The notes under the pieces: model-generated | Told to the model about the DNA's origin: nothing | The model's input: only the letters and a program-made list of their open reading frames with translations | The model's database searches: none | Assembly (NCBI RefSeq): GCF_021532655.1 | Contig: NZ_JAKGAS010000006.1 | Coordinates: 1 to 64,000 of the forward strand | Length of the DNA: 64,000 nucleotides | DNA from: Paraglaciecola algarum | GTDB taxonomy: Bacteria; Pseudomonadota; Gammaproteobacteria; Enterobacterales; Alteromonadaceae | Reading direction: 5' to 3' | Part shown: piece after piece, positions 17,208 to 29,709 of the stretch | Layout: every line of letters starts with the position of its first letter | How positions within the stretch are numbered: the first letter of the stretch is position 1 | Program-made: the position numbers and the translations under genes

Positions 17208-18425
17208 TTAAATCTCAAATTTGGATAACTGACCCATACTTGAAATGAAGGAAATCTCGGCAACTTTGAATTGCTTTTCCAATTGAATTCCTGTGTGAAG
17301 TCCTTCTGCCCGTTGATTTAAAGCAAATAAATAATCAGAAGTATTTATGTCACCTGCTTCCCAGCGTTTGTTTAGTAATTTTTCGCTGTTATTCAACCTG
17401 CCGTGGGTAAGTATTAACCACTGTTCGTAATATTTTTTACTAACCAAAAGTGATTCATAGTTAGCTTTTGCCTTAAAAGACTGCTTGCGAAAAACCGACT
17501 GAAATTTGGCTTCTGCGGCAATAGATTTTGAGTAGGCAAATTTAATAGTATCGGAGTAGTTATTCCTGATATTTAAAGGCATTGAAAATGTAAGTCCAAC
17601 TGTACTTTCATTGCCACTTTCGCCTGCGCTAATCCCAATGGTGGGATTAGCTTTAGCTTCTATTGTGCTAAGTTGAGCCTTTGCTTGTTGCTCATGCCAA
17701 TACGCTTTAGCAAGCTTTACTTTAGGGTGTTGTTTAACCCATTCTGTATTGAAGGAATAATTTGTTGTCTTAAACTCAAACTTCGGTCCTTTGGCTATAT
17801 CAGGAGTCCAATCCGGCAGTAATTCTTGAACCTGAACTTCCGCATGCTTTAACGCAATTTGATATTCGGAAATTTCACTAAAGGCTTGTGCTAGGTTTAG
17901 ATACACTAATTCAGCATCAATAGGGTCCAGTAGTCCCACTTTTTGCTTTTCATCAACAATGCTAACCAGAGTTCGCAGTTGTTCTTCTTTTTCAATTAAC
18001 AATTTTGCTGCATCTTTGGCAGCCTGCCAATTAACAAGCGCGATTAGTGCTTCGGCTTTCTTTGATTCAAGTAAATCTAATAATTGCTGTTGATTCATGT
18101 AAAAAACAATTTCACCAATGTTTTTGTTGGATGACTGTTTATCCCATAAATCAATAGTTTGACTCAGACCAACTGAAAAGTTTTTAAAATCACCTTCCTT
18201 TTCATAACTAGCCTCAAACTCAGGGTTATAGATAGCTTTAGTCAAGCTTTTTGCCTGAAATTGACTAGCTTTGAGTAACTCTCTTGCCTCAATAATTTCA
18301 GGATCTTTATTTATTTGGTTTTCTAACCATGAAGTACTTTTTTCTTTGCCATAAGCATTAATTGAAAAGCTTATAGCAAGACACATAGACAGGCATACAC
18401 CTGTATTTTTGAAATATAAATACAT
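17208..18425 (-). CDS. TolC-like outer-membrane channel of metal RND pump (CzcC-like)
   Basis: A 405-residue outer-membrane efflux protein: signal peptide to about residue 26, then two repeats of long alpha-helical hairpins and beta strands typical of OEP proteins (for example TIGISAGESGNESTVGLTFSMPL in the second half). It is first of three in the minus-strand C-B-A unit and would form the exit duct. The next gene starts 55 bp downstream. It is shorter than the usual 410-470 residues but has both halves. Confidence 0.85.
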   Translation of the reverse strand: MYLYFKNTGVCLSMCLAISFSINAYGKEKSTSWLENQINKDPEIIEARELLKASQFQAKSLTKAIYNPEFEASYEKEGDFKNFSVGLSQTIDLWDKQSSNKNIGEIVFYMNQQQLLDLLESKKAEALIALVNWQAAKDAAKLLIEKEEQLRTLVSIVDEKQKVGLLDPIDAELVYLNLAQAFSEISEYQIALKHAEVQVQELLPDWTPDIAKGPKFEFKTTNYSFNTEWVKQHPKVKLAKAYWHEQQAKAQLSTIEAKANPTIGISAGESGNESTVGLTFSMPLNIRNNYSDTIKFAYSKSIAAEAKFQSVFRKQSFKAKANYESLLVSKKYYEQWLILTHGRLNNSEKLLNKRWEAGDINTSDYLFALNQRAEGLHTGIQLEKQFKVAEISFISSMGQLSKFEI

Positions 18426-18507
18426 ATGGACTCTTAATTTTTAAATTAATAAACACCAACTTTTTATCCTTGTGACAGGATATAAAGGTCATTAATAATC
18501 AAATAAA

Positions 18508-18870
18508 TTAAGATTTAGGAGGGCGTAATATGGAGTCTTGGTAATCTTTTGTTTGATCTACCTGAGCGGAAAATCGGTTTATGAAATGTAACTTAGCGGT
18601 ACTGTTTAAATTGCTGACTAATATCCATGATAGGTGGCTACCACTGCAATGCCCACAGTGATGACAATCTTTAATTTCGTGCTGACTATCACCTGCGTTT
18701 TCTTTGATAATATTAGGGTCATCTTTATGGTCATGTTGTGTTTGCAGGTGTTCAACGTCTACTTGATGACTATCATAAGTTGCGGACGCAATAGACGATA
18801 ACGATTGCAAAACAATCGAAACGACTAAGAGCATTTTTAGCACAACATTAAGGTTCAAGGTTATCACCAC
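18508..18870 (-). CDS. Small exported His/Cys-rich protein with C-terminal RPP motif
   Basis: A 120-residue protein with an N-terminal signal segment (LKMLLVVSIVLQSLSSIASA), a His/Asp-rich stretch, a dense metal-like CHHCGHCSGSH cluster (about 69-79) and the terminal motif ILRPPKS. It lies just upstream of the czcCBA-type genes on the same strand. Two other small exported proteins in the window share the terminal RPP signature and the same position. A periplasmic metal-binding accessory is the likely role; the family name is not certain. Confidence 0.7.
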   Translation of the reverse strand: MVITLNLNVVLKMLLVVSIVLQSLSSIASATYDSHQVDVEHLQTQHDHKDDPNIIKENAGDSQHEIKDCHHCGHCSGSHLSWILVSNLNSTAKLHFINRFSAQVDQTKDYQDSILRPPKS

Positions 18871-18963
18871 TTAAAATATAGTTTAAAATACTAGCAGGAA
18901 CTATTTACTTAAACTAGCTTTTCCTGTCAGTTTCCACGCTTTTACATTAAATAGCTTTTTTAT

Positions 18964-18994
18964 TTGACTCTATAGCCACTATAGATTTTATACT
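18964..18994 (+). promoter_or_regulatory. MerR-type promoter/operator for the CDF gene
   Basis: TTGACT (18964-18969) and TATACT (18989-18994) are 19 bp apart, the stretched spacing of MerR-family promoters. The spacer holds a perfect 7-3-7 dyad TCTATAG CCA CTATAGA. The same CTATAG-N3-CTATAG core occurs upstream of the other CDF unit (27504-27524), so both are probably run by the CadR/PbrR-like regulator at 27545. Confidence 0.78.
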
Positions 18995-19014
18995 TATTTT
19001 AATATTGTTTCGGA

Positions 19015-19923
19015 ATGTTAAATATGTCAGAAAAATGTAGTGGTCAGTGTCAATCATCTCCTACCAACGAAGACGTAAAAATTGATACACAATTAGATAA
19101 CTATAGTGGCGCGTTAGTTAGTACATTTAAAGTGCCTCAAATGGATTGTCCTTCAGAAGAGAGATTGATCAGATTAGCACTTGACTCAATTCAGCCTTCA
19201 GTTGGATTGCAATTTGATATTCCTAGTCGATTAGTCAAAGTTTTTCATGATGAAAATTTAGATGAGATAACAAAAAAGTTACAACAACTTAAACTCGGTG
19301 CAGAGTTAGCATCAACTAAACAAAGTTGCAGTACGGAAGCTGCACAGGCAAAAGAACTTGCTCAAAAAAATGAGATGAAAGAATCATCAACACTAAAATG
19401 GTTGTTGGCTATAAACGGAGTTATGTTTTTTATAGAAGTCATTGCAGGGATTATTGCACAGTCTGCTGGCCTAATTGCAGACTCATTAGACATGTTTGCT
19501 GATGCTGCGGTGTATGGTTTAGCTATATATGCTGTCGGTAAAAGTATCAGCATGAAACTTAGAGCTGCACATATATCTGGTGTGCTTCAAATTATTCTAG
19601 CGCTAGGAGCTTTGAGTGAAGTCGTAAGACGTTTTATTTATGGTAGTGAGCCTATGTCATCTTTAATGATGATATTTGGCGGTATTGCACTAATCGCTAA
19701 CATTGCTTGTCTGTTTTTAATATTTGGTAATAAAGAAGACGGCGCTCATATGAAAGCAAGCTGGATTTTTTCCGCAAATGACGTTATTGCAAATGTTGGG
19801 GTAATCTTAGCTGGCTTTTTAGTTACAGTAACAAGCAGCCGTTATCCAGATTTAGTGATTGGTTTGATTATTGCTGTTGTCGTTTTAAACGGTGCTCGCC
19901 GCATCTTACAGCTAAAGTCTTAA
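19015..19923 (+). CDS. Cation diffusion facilitator with N-terminal HMA-like domain
   Basis: A 302-residue inner-membrane protein. Residues 35-105 look like a heavy-metal-associated fold but with PQMDCPSEE in place of a CxxC loop. Residues 120-300 are the CDF membrane domain (AQSAGLIADSLDMFADAAVYG holds the HxxxD/DxxxD-like site region). The usual cytoplasmic C-terminal domain is missing. It would pump Zn, Cd or a similar cation from cytoplasm to periplasm. An in-frame ATG at 19024 has better GGA spacing and may be the true start. It follows a MerR-type promoter. Confidence 0.82.
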   Translation: MLNMSEKCSGQCQSSPTNEDVKIDTQLDNYSGALVSTFKVPQMDCPSEERLIRLALDSIQPSVGLQFDIPSRLVKVFHDENLDEITKKLQQLKLGAELASTKQSCSTEAAQAKELAQKNEMKESSTLKWLLAINGVMFFIEVIAGIIAQSAGLIADSLDMFADAAVYGLAIYAVGKSISMKLRAAHISGVLQIILALGALSEVVRRFIYGSEPMSSLMMIFGGIALIANIACLFLIFGNKEDGAHMKASWIFSANDVIANVGVILAGFLVTVTSSRYPDLVIGLIIAVVVLNGARRILQLKS

Positions 19924-19942
19924 GTAGAAAGTAGTTAAAAGA

Positions 19943-20305
19943 ATGCACCCGTCATATTTTAAACCATATATATCATACGTGATAATGATTTTAATCGCGG
20001 TGCAGTCTGTGTTTTTTTCGCAAGAAGAGATTGAAGGAAACTTAATTGAAAGTTCTTTTAATATATCACTAACTGAGTCTATTACCCCGCTAAAAGCTCC
20101 TGAAAGCTCTAATTTATTTGAGGAGGGTAATAGCCAAACTTTAATTGATAATTGTAATTTTTGTTGCTGCTGTCAGTTATTTTTAAATACAGATTCTTCT
20201 TGTAATATTTTACAAGCAATAGAATATTTCCCTACCTACGCCTTAGTTTCCCCTGAGCTAAAAGGCTATATGTCGGTGCCATTCCGCCCACCTAAATACG
20301 CCTAA
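19943..20305 (+). CDS. Small exported Cys-cluster protein with C-terminal RPP motif
   Basis: A 120-residue ORF with an N-terminal hydrophobic segment, a NCNFCCCCQLFLN cysteine cluster near residue 72-84 and the ending VPFRPPKYA. It lies 19 bp after the CDF gene and 73 bp before the second czcCBA-type set. The match in plan and position with 18508-18870 and 29228-29605 supports a real gene. Likely a periplasmic metal-binding accessory; function not shown. Confidence 0.62.
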   Translation: MHPSYFKPYISYVIMILIAVQSVFFSQEEIEGNLIESSFNISLTESITPLKAPESSNLFEEGNSQTLIDNCNFCCCCQLFLNTDSSCNILQAIEYFPTYALVSPELKGYMSVPFRPPKYA

Positions 20306-20378
20306 ATTTTATAGAAAATTAAGAAAGGTCACATGTTAATGACCTAAATATTACATATAAATTTATAGGAAAGTATAC

Positions 20379-21671
20379 ATGGCACTTAATACCTGTGTGC
20401 ATCGCAAGATAGCAATTTTGAGGTGTGTAACACCTCGGCTTAAATATATCGCGTTTCTCGCTTTGTCACTTTTTACATTTAATGTTTATGCGTTTGAAAA
20501 TCAGTTAAACCTTCAAGAAGCAATTCAGTGGACGCTTAAACAAAATCCCGAACTTAAAATATTTGATTTCAAGCAAACGGCATTAACAGGACAAGAACAA
20601 ACAGCAAGTTTAAATCCCGAATATGAACTAGAAATTGAAGCTGAGAACTTTGCAGGTTCAGGTGAATTTAATGCATTCGGCAGTGCTGAATTAACTGTCG
20701 CTCTATCTTCGGTTATTGAAATGGGAGACAAACGCTCAGCGCGAATTGGGCTTATTTCAAACTCAAGAGCACTGCTCACTGCTGAAAAAGAGGTAGCAGC
20801 GCTAAACTTAATGGCTCAAGTCACTGAAAAGTACGTGGAAGTACTAGCAGCACAACAAAGAGTAATATTGGCAAAAAATGCACTGAGTTTAGCGAAAGAA
20901 ACGTTAGAGATTGTATCTCAGCGTAACCGTGCAGGTGCTACTCCTGAGGCTGAAGTGAAACGTTCAAAAGCAGTTATTGCTCAGGCAAATTTGACCGTTC
21001 AATCTGAACAAAAGCGCTTGGAATATTTGAAGCTCTCATTAGCAGCCTACTGGGGGGAAAACTCTGTAACCTTCTCTGAAGTACAAGGGGATCTTTTTCA
21101 GTTTGGCAATGATAGTGACTTTAACAGCCTTTTTGCGAAGTTAGAGAAGAACCCTGCTATTCAAATCTATGCAAGTGAACAGCGACTAAAAGAGGCTGAA
21201 ATACAGTTAGCTAAAACAGAGTCAACGGCCAATATCAAATGGTCTGTTGGTGTTAGGCGCTCTCAAGAAGCCAATGATACGGCACTGGTCGCTGGCTTTA
21301 GCTTACCTTTGTTTGCTGAAAAGCGAAATTCTGGTGCAATCGCTAGTGCGCTAGCAGAGCGTGACCAAGTTGCCATAGAGAAAGAGGCGACTAAGTTGAG
21401 GTTTAGAAATCACTTACTACGAGCATACTCCAATAGAAAACAAGCCATATTAACAGCTAATTCATTAAAGCAGTCGGTTATCCCAATGCTTGAAGATGCA
21501 CTGGAAGATACTCAAGACGCCTATCAAAAAGGTCGATATGGATATCTTGATTATGTATCGGCTAGACAAGAGCTGTTAAATGCTCGGCGAACCCTCATTG
21601 ATGCGGCATCTGCTGCCCTAATTTATGGCGCAGAGATAGAAAAACTAACAAACGAAGCGCTGTCACTCTAA
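20379..21671 (+). CDS. czcC: TolC-like outer-membrane channel (CzcC-like)
   Basis: A 430-residue outer-membrane factor. A signal peptide ends near VYAFENQ (about residue 37). NLQEAIQWTLKQNPELKIFDF opens the first OEP repeat, and ENFAGSGEFNAFGSAELTVALSS is the usual CzcC strand pair. The second repeat ends with YGYLDYVSARQELLNARR. First gene of a plus-strand C-B-A set, 71 bp before the adaptor gene. It should form the outer duct for cobalt, zinc or cadmium export. Confidence 0.88.
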   Translation: MALNTCVHRKIAILRCVTPRLKYIAFLALSLFTFNVYAFENQLNLQEAIQWTLKQNPELKIFDFKQTALTGQEQTASLNPEYELEIEAENFAGSGEFNAFGSAELTVALSSVIEMGDKRSARIGLISNSRALLTAEKEVAALNLMAQVTEKYVEVLAAQQRVILAKNALSLAKETLEIVSQRNRAGATPEAEVKRSKAVIAQANLTVQSEQKRLEYLKLSLAAYWGENSVTFSEVQGDLFQFGNDSDFNSLFAKLEKNPAIQIYASEQRLKEAEIQLAKTESTANIKWSVGVRRSQEANDTALVAGFSLPLFAEKRNSGAIASALAERDQVAIEKEATKLRFRNHLLRAYSNRKQAILTANSLKQSVIPMLEDALEDTQDAYQKGRYGYLDYVSARQELLNARRTLIDAASAALIYGAEIEKLTNEALSL

Positions 21672-21742
21672 AAAAAGCATCACTTTAAGCTTAATAACAA
21701 TTTATTGATTCAGTTATTAACTGAATCGTTTAGGAATTAAAA

Positions 21743-25778
<4,036 letters not shown>

Positions 25779-25786
25779 AATCAAAA

Positions 25787-25826
25787 AAGCAGCTTAATTA
25801 CTAGGTTATGCCTAATTAAGCTGCTT
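25787..25826. terminator. Bidirectional hairpin between czcA and convergent CDF gene
   Basis: A perfect 14-bp inverted repeat (AAGCAGCTTAATTA at 25787-25800; its complement at 25813-25826) whose loop has a further TAGG/CCTA pair. An A-run precedes it and T-rich DNA follows, so it can end transcription in both directions. Confidence 0.8.
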
Positions 25827-25861
25827 GTTATATTTTATGCCTAACATTTGGTTGATAAAGC

Positions 25862-26749
25862 TTACTGAGCTTCATCTCTACAATTTTCATTTAAAAACTC
25901 AAACTCTATCGTCGTGTGCGATAAGTGATAGGAAGATAATTTAGCTGCAATTTCTTGTTTAAGTCTAATTAATTCTTTAACTTCAAAGTTGTCTCTCAGC
26001 TCAAGATGCGCTGTTAGAACATGACTTTCACCATCCAATGACCAAAAGTGAATATGGTGAATACCATTAACTTCAGGAAATTCATTTAATGATTGCTTAA
26101 TACGCTCTTGAGTTTCTTTATCGGGTGCGGCTTGAAGAAACAAGACGAGTGTTGATTTCAGGTTTCTGAAAACATTAAATAAGATGAATAACGTGAAGCC
26201 AATCGATAGTAGAGGATCTAATATCGGCAGTTCAACGAACAGCAGTACAATAGAGACTATAAGAACGGCAACCCAACCAAGTACATCTTCAAGTAGGTGC
26301 CATGTCAGTACTTTTTCATTTAATGTCTCACCCGCTTTTAATTTGAATACGGCATATCCGTTCACGGCAACACCGAGTATGGCAAGTCCCAGCATCCCCT
26401 CAACTACAGGCATTTCAGGATTGGACAACCTTGGTATGGCTTCAAATAAAACCCAAATAGAGCCAATAATTAAAACAATACTATTTACCAAAGCACCAAA
26501 TAGTGTAAGTCTACGATAACCATAACTAAACCTATCTGATGCTTCTTTATTTGAAAAACGACTCAATAACCAAGCAAACCCTATAGACAGGCTATCACCC
26601 AAATCATGAACTGCATCTGCCATTATCGCCGTACTGTTGGTAAGCCAGCCACCTATAAACTCGATAATAGTAAATGTCACATTCAGAAAAAATGCCCAAC
26701 CAATACGGTTGTCTTGTCCATGTTGATGACTGTGGTTATGGTTGTGCAT
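25862..26749 (-). CDS. czcD: Cation diffusion facilitator, CzcD-like
   Basis: A 295-residue Zn/Cd exporter with six membrane helices. It has a His-rich N-terminus (HNHNHSHQHG), the metal site HDLGDSLSIG with upstream AIMADAVHD (HxxxD type), and a cytoplasmic C-terminal domain (INGIHHIHFWSLDGESHVLTAHLEL) typical of CzcD. I used ATG 26749 because GGAGGT lies six bases upstream; the longer frame runs into the preceding gene. It overlaps the transglutaminase-like gene by 14 bp, so the two are translated together from the MerR-type promoter at 27497-27527. Confidence 0.9.
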   Translation of the reverse strand: MHNHNHSHQHGQDNRIGWAFFLNVTFTIIEFIGGWLTNSTAIMADAVHDLGDSLSIGFAWLLSRFSNKEASDRFSYGYRRLTLFGALVNSIVLIIGSIWVLFEAIPRLSNPEMPVVEGMLGLAILGVAVNGYAVFKLKAGETLNEKVLTWHLLEDVLGWVAVLIVSIVLLFVELPILDPLLSIGFTLFILFNVFRNLKSTLVLFLQAAPDKETQERIKQSLNEFPEVNGIHHIHFWSLDGESHVLTAHLELRDNFEVKELIRLKQEIAAKLSSYHLSHTTIEFEFLNENCRDEAQ

Positions 26750-27467
26750 TTTGTACCTCCAGTACTGTCTTTTTTCTAATATTAGCGACATTGAAGTTGA
26801 TCAGATGACGGATCACTCGTTGATACATCCAACGTTTCACGCCTGATAAGTTAGTTCCTTGCTCACGATAGAACTCATCAGGGGAATCATAAAGTCCGAA
26901 ATCGTCATGAATACCTTCTTTTTGAATATAGGTATCCTCTCCACGCCAATCCGTATCAGGTGATGAAAAGCACTTTGTCGCAACACCATAGCCACAAAAA
27001 ACATCTTTTTCTTGGCTAAACCTTTGCTGTAAGGATGTTAGATATTGTGCATCCAAGATAAAGCCTTCTAAGTTGATCCAACGACCATCAAGGTATACCT
27101 CCACCCAACTGTGGATAATGTATTTAGGAGCTAACCAAAAAACATAGGTTGGTATGGCACCTTTTTGCAACTGTTGATTTATAGTAAACCCGTGAAATCG
27201 GCATGGAATGCCTAATCCACGCAATAGAGCCATCAATAGATTGCCTTTGGTATTACATTGACCATAACCATCAGACAGCACTTCACTCGCTGAAATATCA
27301 TCGCTCTTGTTGTAGCCAAACAACATTTCATCTTTCACAAATTGGTAGGCTACACCAATTTTGTTGAAATCATCCAAGCTTTTCCACCTTCGTTGATTTA
27401 TGAGGGATTGGATATTTTTGTGTTCAAAATTGACTATGCTGGTCTTGGTTAGATACTTATCACACAT
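26736..27467 (-). CDS. Transglutaminase-like (papain-fold) protein in a metal operon
   Basis: A 243-residue protein with the transglutaminase core triad: Cys in DGYGQCNTKGNLLMALLR, His in IIHSWVEVYLDGRW, and Asp/Asn around LEGFILDAQY. It has no signal peptide. Such folds include peptidases and transamidases. It is the first gene after a CadR-type promoter and overlaps the CDF gene, so it is expected to be made under Cd/Zn/Pb stress. ATG 27467 has AAGGGG five bases before it; a GTG at 27473 is possible. Confidence 0.82.
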   Translation of the reverse strand: MCDKYLTKTSIVNFEHKNIQSLINQRRWKSLDDFNKIGVAYQFVKDEMLFGYNKSDDISASEVLSDGYGQCNTKGNLLMALLRGLGIPCRFHGFTINQQLQKGAIPTYVFWLAPKYIIHSWVEVYLDGRWINLEGFILDAQYLTSLQQRFSQEKDVFCGYGVATKCFSSPDTDWRGEDTYIQKEGIHDDFGLYDSPDEFYREQGTNLSGVKRWMYQRVIRHLINFNVANIRKKTVLEVQNAQP

Positions 27468-27496
27468 TTTCACCCCTTATTCACTTGTATGCTTTA

Positions 27497-27527
27497 ACTA
27501 TAAACCCTATAGTAACTATAGGGTCAA
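27497..27527 (-). promoter_or_regulatory. CadR/PbrR-type promoter with perfect 9-3-9 dyad
   Basis: On the minus strand TTGACC (27527-27522) and TATAGT (27502-27497) are 19 bp apart. The spacer region holds the perfect inverted repeat ACCCTATAG TAA CTATAGGGT (27504-27524). It drives the transglutaminase-CDF unit and lies between that unit and the divergent MerR-family gene, the textbook layout. Confidence 0.88.
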
Positions 27528-27544
27528 GTTTATTGGGAAGCTTT

Positions 27545-27934
27545 ATGAAAATTGGCGAATTATCGAAGACATCAGGCTGTTCTATTCAAACGATTAGATA
27601 TTATGAAAGACAAGGGTTGCTTTCAGATCCTGAGCGCTCTGAGGGTAACTTTAGGTTGTATTCCAATAAGGCGTTAAAAGAGCTGGAATTCGTTAAGCAT
27701 TGTCGCAGCCTCGATATATCTCTTGATGATATCAAACGTCTTATTGAATTAAAGAATAAGCCAGAAGAAAGCTGCTCTAGTGTGAATGAATTGATTAAGC
27801 AGCAATTAAATTTAGTCAACAAACGCATGAAAGAATTAAAGGCCTTAAAAAATGAATTACAACATATGGCAAGTACATGCAATTCTGATAATACCATTGA
27901 AGGATGCGGTATTATTAAGTCGTTGGATAGTTAA
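27545..27934 (+). CDS. cadR: Cd(II)/Pb(II)-responsive MerR-family regulator (CadR/PbrR-like)
   Basis: A 129-residue regulator. The N-terminus MKIGELSKTSGCSIQTIRYYERQGLL is the MerR wing-HTH. Metal-site cysteines are in EESCSSV (about 77), HMASTC (about 112) and EGCGII (about 121), as in CadR/PbrR. Start moved to ATG 27545; the longer frame extends upstream through the operator. Divergent to the transglutaminase-CDF unit. By shared operator core it may also control the CDF gene at 19015. Confidence 0.9.
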   Translation: MKIGELSKTSGCSIQTIRYYERQGLLSDPERSEGNFRLYSNKALKELEFVKHCRSLDISLDDIKRLIELKNKPEESCSSVNELIKQQLNLVNKRMKELKALKNELQHMASTCNSDNTIEGCGIIKSLDS

Positions 27935-27976
27935 TCTAAATTCTGCTTTGAACTATTCTTAGTCGCAAAGGCAATT

Positions 27977-28354
27977 ATGAAAACCATTGGTAAATTAGCA
28001 CAATCATTAAATTTAAACGTAGAAACCATTCGTTTTTATGAGCGAGAAGGACTTATTACACAACCTACAAAACCAATATCAGGTTATAGACAATATGACG
28101 AAACAATAGCAGGACAACTTAGGTTCATCACAAAAGCCAAAATGCTCGGCTTTACGTTAAAAGAAATTAAATCGCTAATGTCTATGGACAACGACTGCGC
28201 TAAAGTTGAGTTATTAAGCCGACAAAAGTTAGCAATCATTCGAGAAAAAATTAGCGACCTTCAACGTTTAGAGAAAGTAATTGTGGATATGACAAATACC
28301 TGTATACAAAACGATGATCCAACATATTGCCCTATTATTGATGCATTAAAATGA
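27977..28354 (+). CDS. merR: Mercury-responsive MerR regulator
   Basis: A 125-residue MerR. It has the HTH IGKLAQSLNLNVETIRFYEREGL, Cys in MDNDCAKVE (about 74) and the two-Cys loop NTCIQNDDPTYC (about 109-120), which together match the three-cysteine Hg(II) site of MerR. Unlike the classic Tn501 layout it points the same way as the genes it would control; its stop codon directly precedes the -35 box of a Mer-type promoter. Confidence 0.88.
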   Translation: MKTIGKLAQSLNLNVETIRFYEREGLITQPTKPISGYRQYDETIAGQLRFITKAKMLGFTLKEIKSLMSMDNDCAKVELLSRQKLAIIREKISDLQRLEKVIVDMTNTCIQNDDPTYCPIIDALK

Positions 28355-28385
28355 TTGACTCTGTACTTATGTACGGAGTTTAGAG
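28355..28385 (+). promoter_or_regulatory. MerR operator/promoter for merC module
   Basis: TTGACT (28355-28360), a 19-bp spacer and TTAGAG (28380-28385). The spacer GTAC-N4-GTAC dyad within ACTCTGTACTTATGTACGG closely resembles known mer operators. It would make the merC-like pair inducible by Hg(II). Confidence 0.8.
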
Positions 28386-28415
28386 TGTTGGTCATATCAA
28401 TCAATAGACTTTCAA

Positions 28416-28805
28416 ATGATAAATAAAATATTAGACAAAGTAGGCTCTGGTGGTGTTTGGCTAGCGGCACTTAGTTGTACAGGGTGTTTCCCTGCACTCG
28501 GTTCTTTAGCATCAGCGTTGGGGTTAGGATTTCTTTCTCATTTTGAGGGGATTGCTGTAAATACCTTATTACCTATATTTGCAACTCTGGCATTATTAGT
28601 AAACTTATACAACTGGCATAAAAATAAAAGCCATACCAGAGCTATCTTCAGCATTCTAGGGCCTGTAGCAGTGCTATTAACGCTTTATCCTCTATGGCAA
28701 TATGATTGGAGCACATATCTATTTTACTTAGGTATTTGTTTAATGGTTGTTATGTCTGTATTAGATATCGTAAAACCAGTAAGGGTACAAGCATGCAAAA
28801 TATAG
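28416..28805 (+). CDS. merC: MerC-like mercury uptake membrane protein
   Basis: A 129-residue protein with four membrane helices. The CxxC in the first helix (ALSCTGCFPALGSLASALGLG) is the Hg-binding site of MerC. MerC proteins take Hg(II) across the inner membrane to a cytoplasmic reductase. It follows a Mer-type promoter and overlaps the next gene by 13 bp. No merA is in the window. Confidence 0.85.
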   Translation: MINKILDKVGSGGVWLAALSCTGCFPALGSLASALGLGFLSHFEGIAVNTLLPIFATLALLVNLYNWHKNKSHTRAIFSILGPVAVLLTLYPLWQYDWSTYLFYLGICLMVVMSVLDIVKPVRVQACKI

Positions 28806-29008
28806 AGCTTAAATCGACTATTACATGTCCTGAATGTGGGCATAGAAAAATGGAAAAAATGCCGACTAGCGCTTGTCAGTGGTATTATGAATGCGAATCA
28901 TGCAAAGTTTTGTTAAAACCATTAAAGGGTGACTGCTGTGTTTACTGTTCGTATGGAACAGTAAAATGCCCACCTATTCAAGAAGGACATAATTGTTGCG
29001 CCAGTTAG
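28793..29008 (+). CDS. GDCCVxC-domain protein
   Basis: A 71-residue cytoplasmic Cys-rich protein. It has a zinc-ribbon-like CPECGH near the start, CESC in the middle and the hallmark GDCCVYCSYGTVKCPPIQ at the C-terminal third. This family often lies in mer loci and includes selenoprotein members; this one has cysteine. The ATG at 28793 was chosen because the longer frame is a shadow of merC. It probably handles Hg or other soft metals delivered by MerC. Confidence 0.85.
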   Translation: MQNIELKSTITCPECGHRKMEKMPTSACQWYYECESCKVLLKPLKGDCCVYCSYGTVKCPPIQEGHNCCAS

Positions 29009-29227
29009 CATAAGTGAATGTTTAATTTGTGCTAACTATTGTGATTATATAAGGACAGCTTTAGGCTCATATCTGCCAAAGATATAAGGTTACAAAGGTC
29101 GCTTAATCCGAAAAGTGATCAATGTTCTTATCATTAGGGTTAATTCAATCGACTAAAAAATAGTTCTTAATTTACATTGGGCGAAATATACATTAATATT
29201 TATTCGGTATTTTATCTAGAGAACTTT

Positions 29228-29605
29228 ATGTTTAAACCACTTTCAAAAGTCTTAGTTTTAGTAGCTATGCTGATTGCCTTTGTTGGGCAAGCATTAGCTT
29301 ATACAGCTATGTCTTGTGAAATGTCGGAAAATTCTCATCAATCTCTTATGACTATGGATCATTCTTCAATGAATTCTCATGAGGGAATGGATCATAGTGA
29401 TATGAAAACTAGTGCTTCAAGTTCAGAAGACTGCTGCGACCAAGATTGTATTTGTCCTGCAAATGCATGTACATCAGTCACATTTTTGAATGCAAACAGT
29501 GGTTCAACTGATATTTTAGGGTTTACTGACACTATAGTGAACCAAGGTGCTGAACACCCAAAGTCAATTTCTACTTCCCTTTACCGCCCTCCAATATTTG
29601 CCTAA
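29228..29605 (+). CDS. Small exported Met/His/Cys-rich protein with C-terminal RPP motif
   Basis: A 125-residue protein starting at ATG 29228 with a clear signal peptide (VLVLVAMLIAFVGQALAY). The mature part has a Met/His-rich copper-binding look (MTMDHSSMNSHEGMDHSDM), a CCDQDCICPANAC cluster and the ending LYRPPIFA. It opens the copper block ahead of the DUF411 and cus-like genes. Third of the RPP-tailed small proteins in the window; probably a periplasmic copper scavenger or sensor. Confidence 0.72.
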   Translation: MFKPLSKVLVLVAMLIAFVGQALAYTAMSCEMSENSHQSLMTMDHSSMNSHEGMDHSDMKTSASSSEDCCDQDCICPANACTSVTFLNANSGSTDILGFTDTIVNQGAEHPKSISTSLYRPPIFA

Positions 29606-29709
29606 CACAGGATTAGTGCGTCCAAAATTTACGCACAAAATAACTTTTCTTGTTAATTAATTAAGCGCTATTGCGCCTAAATATTGTCCAGCATTGTCTG
29701 GGGGCAAAA

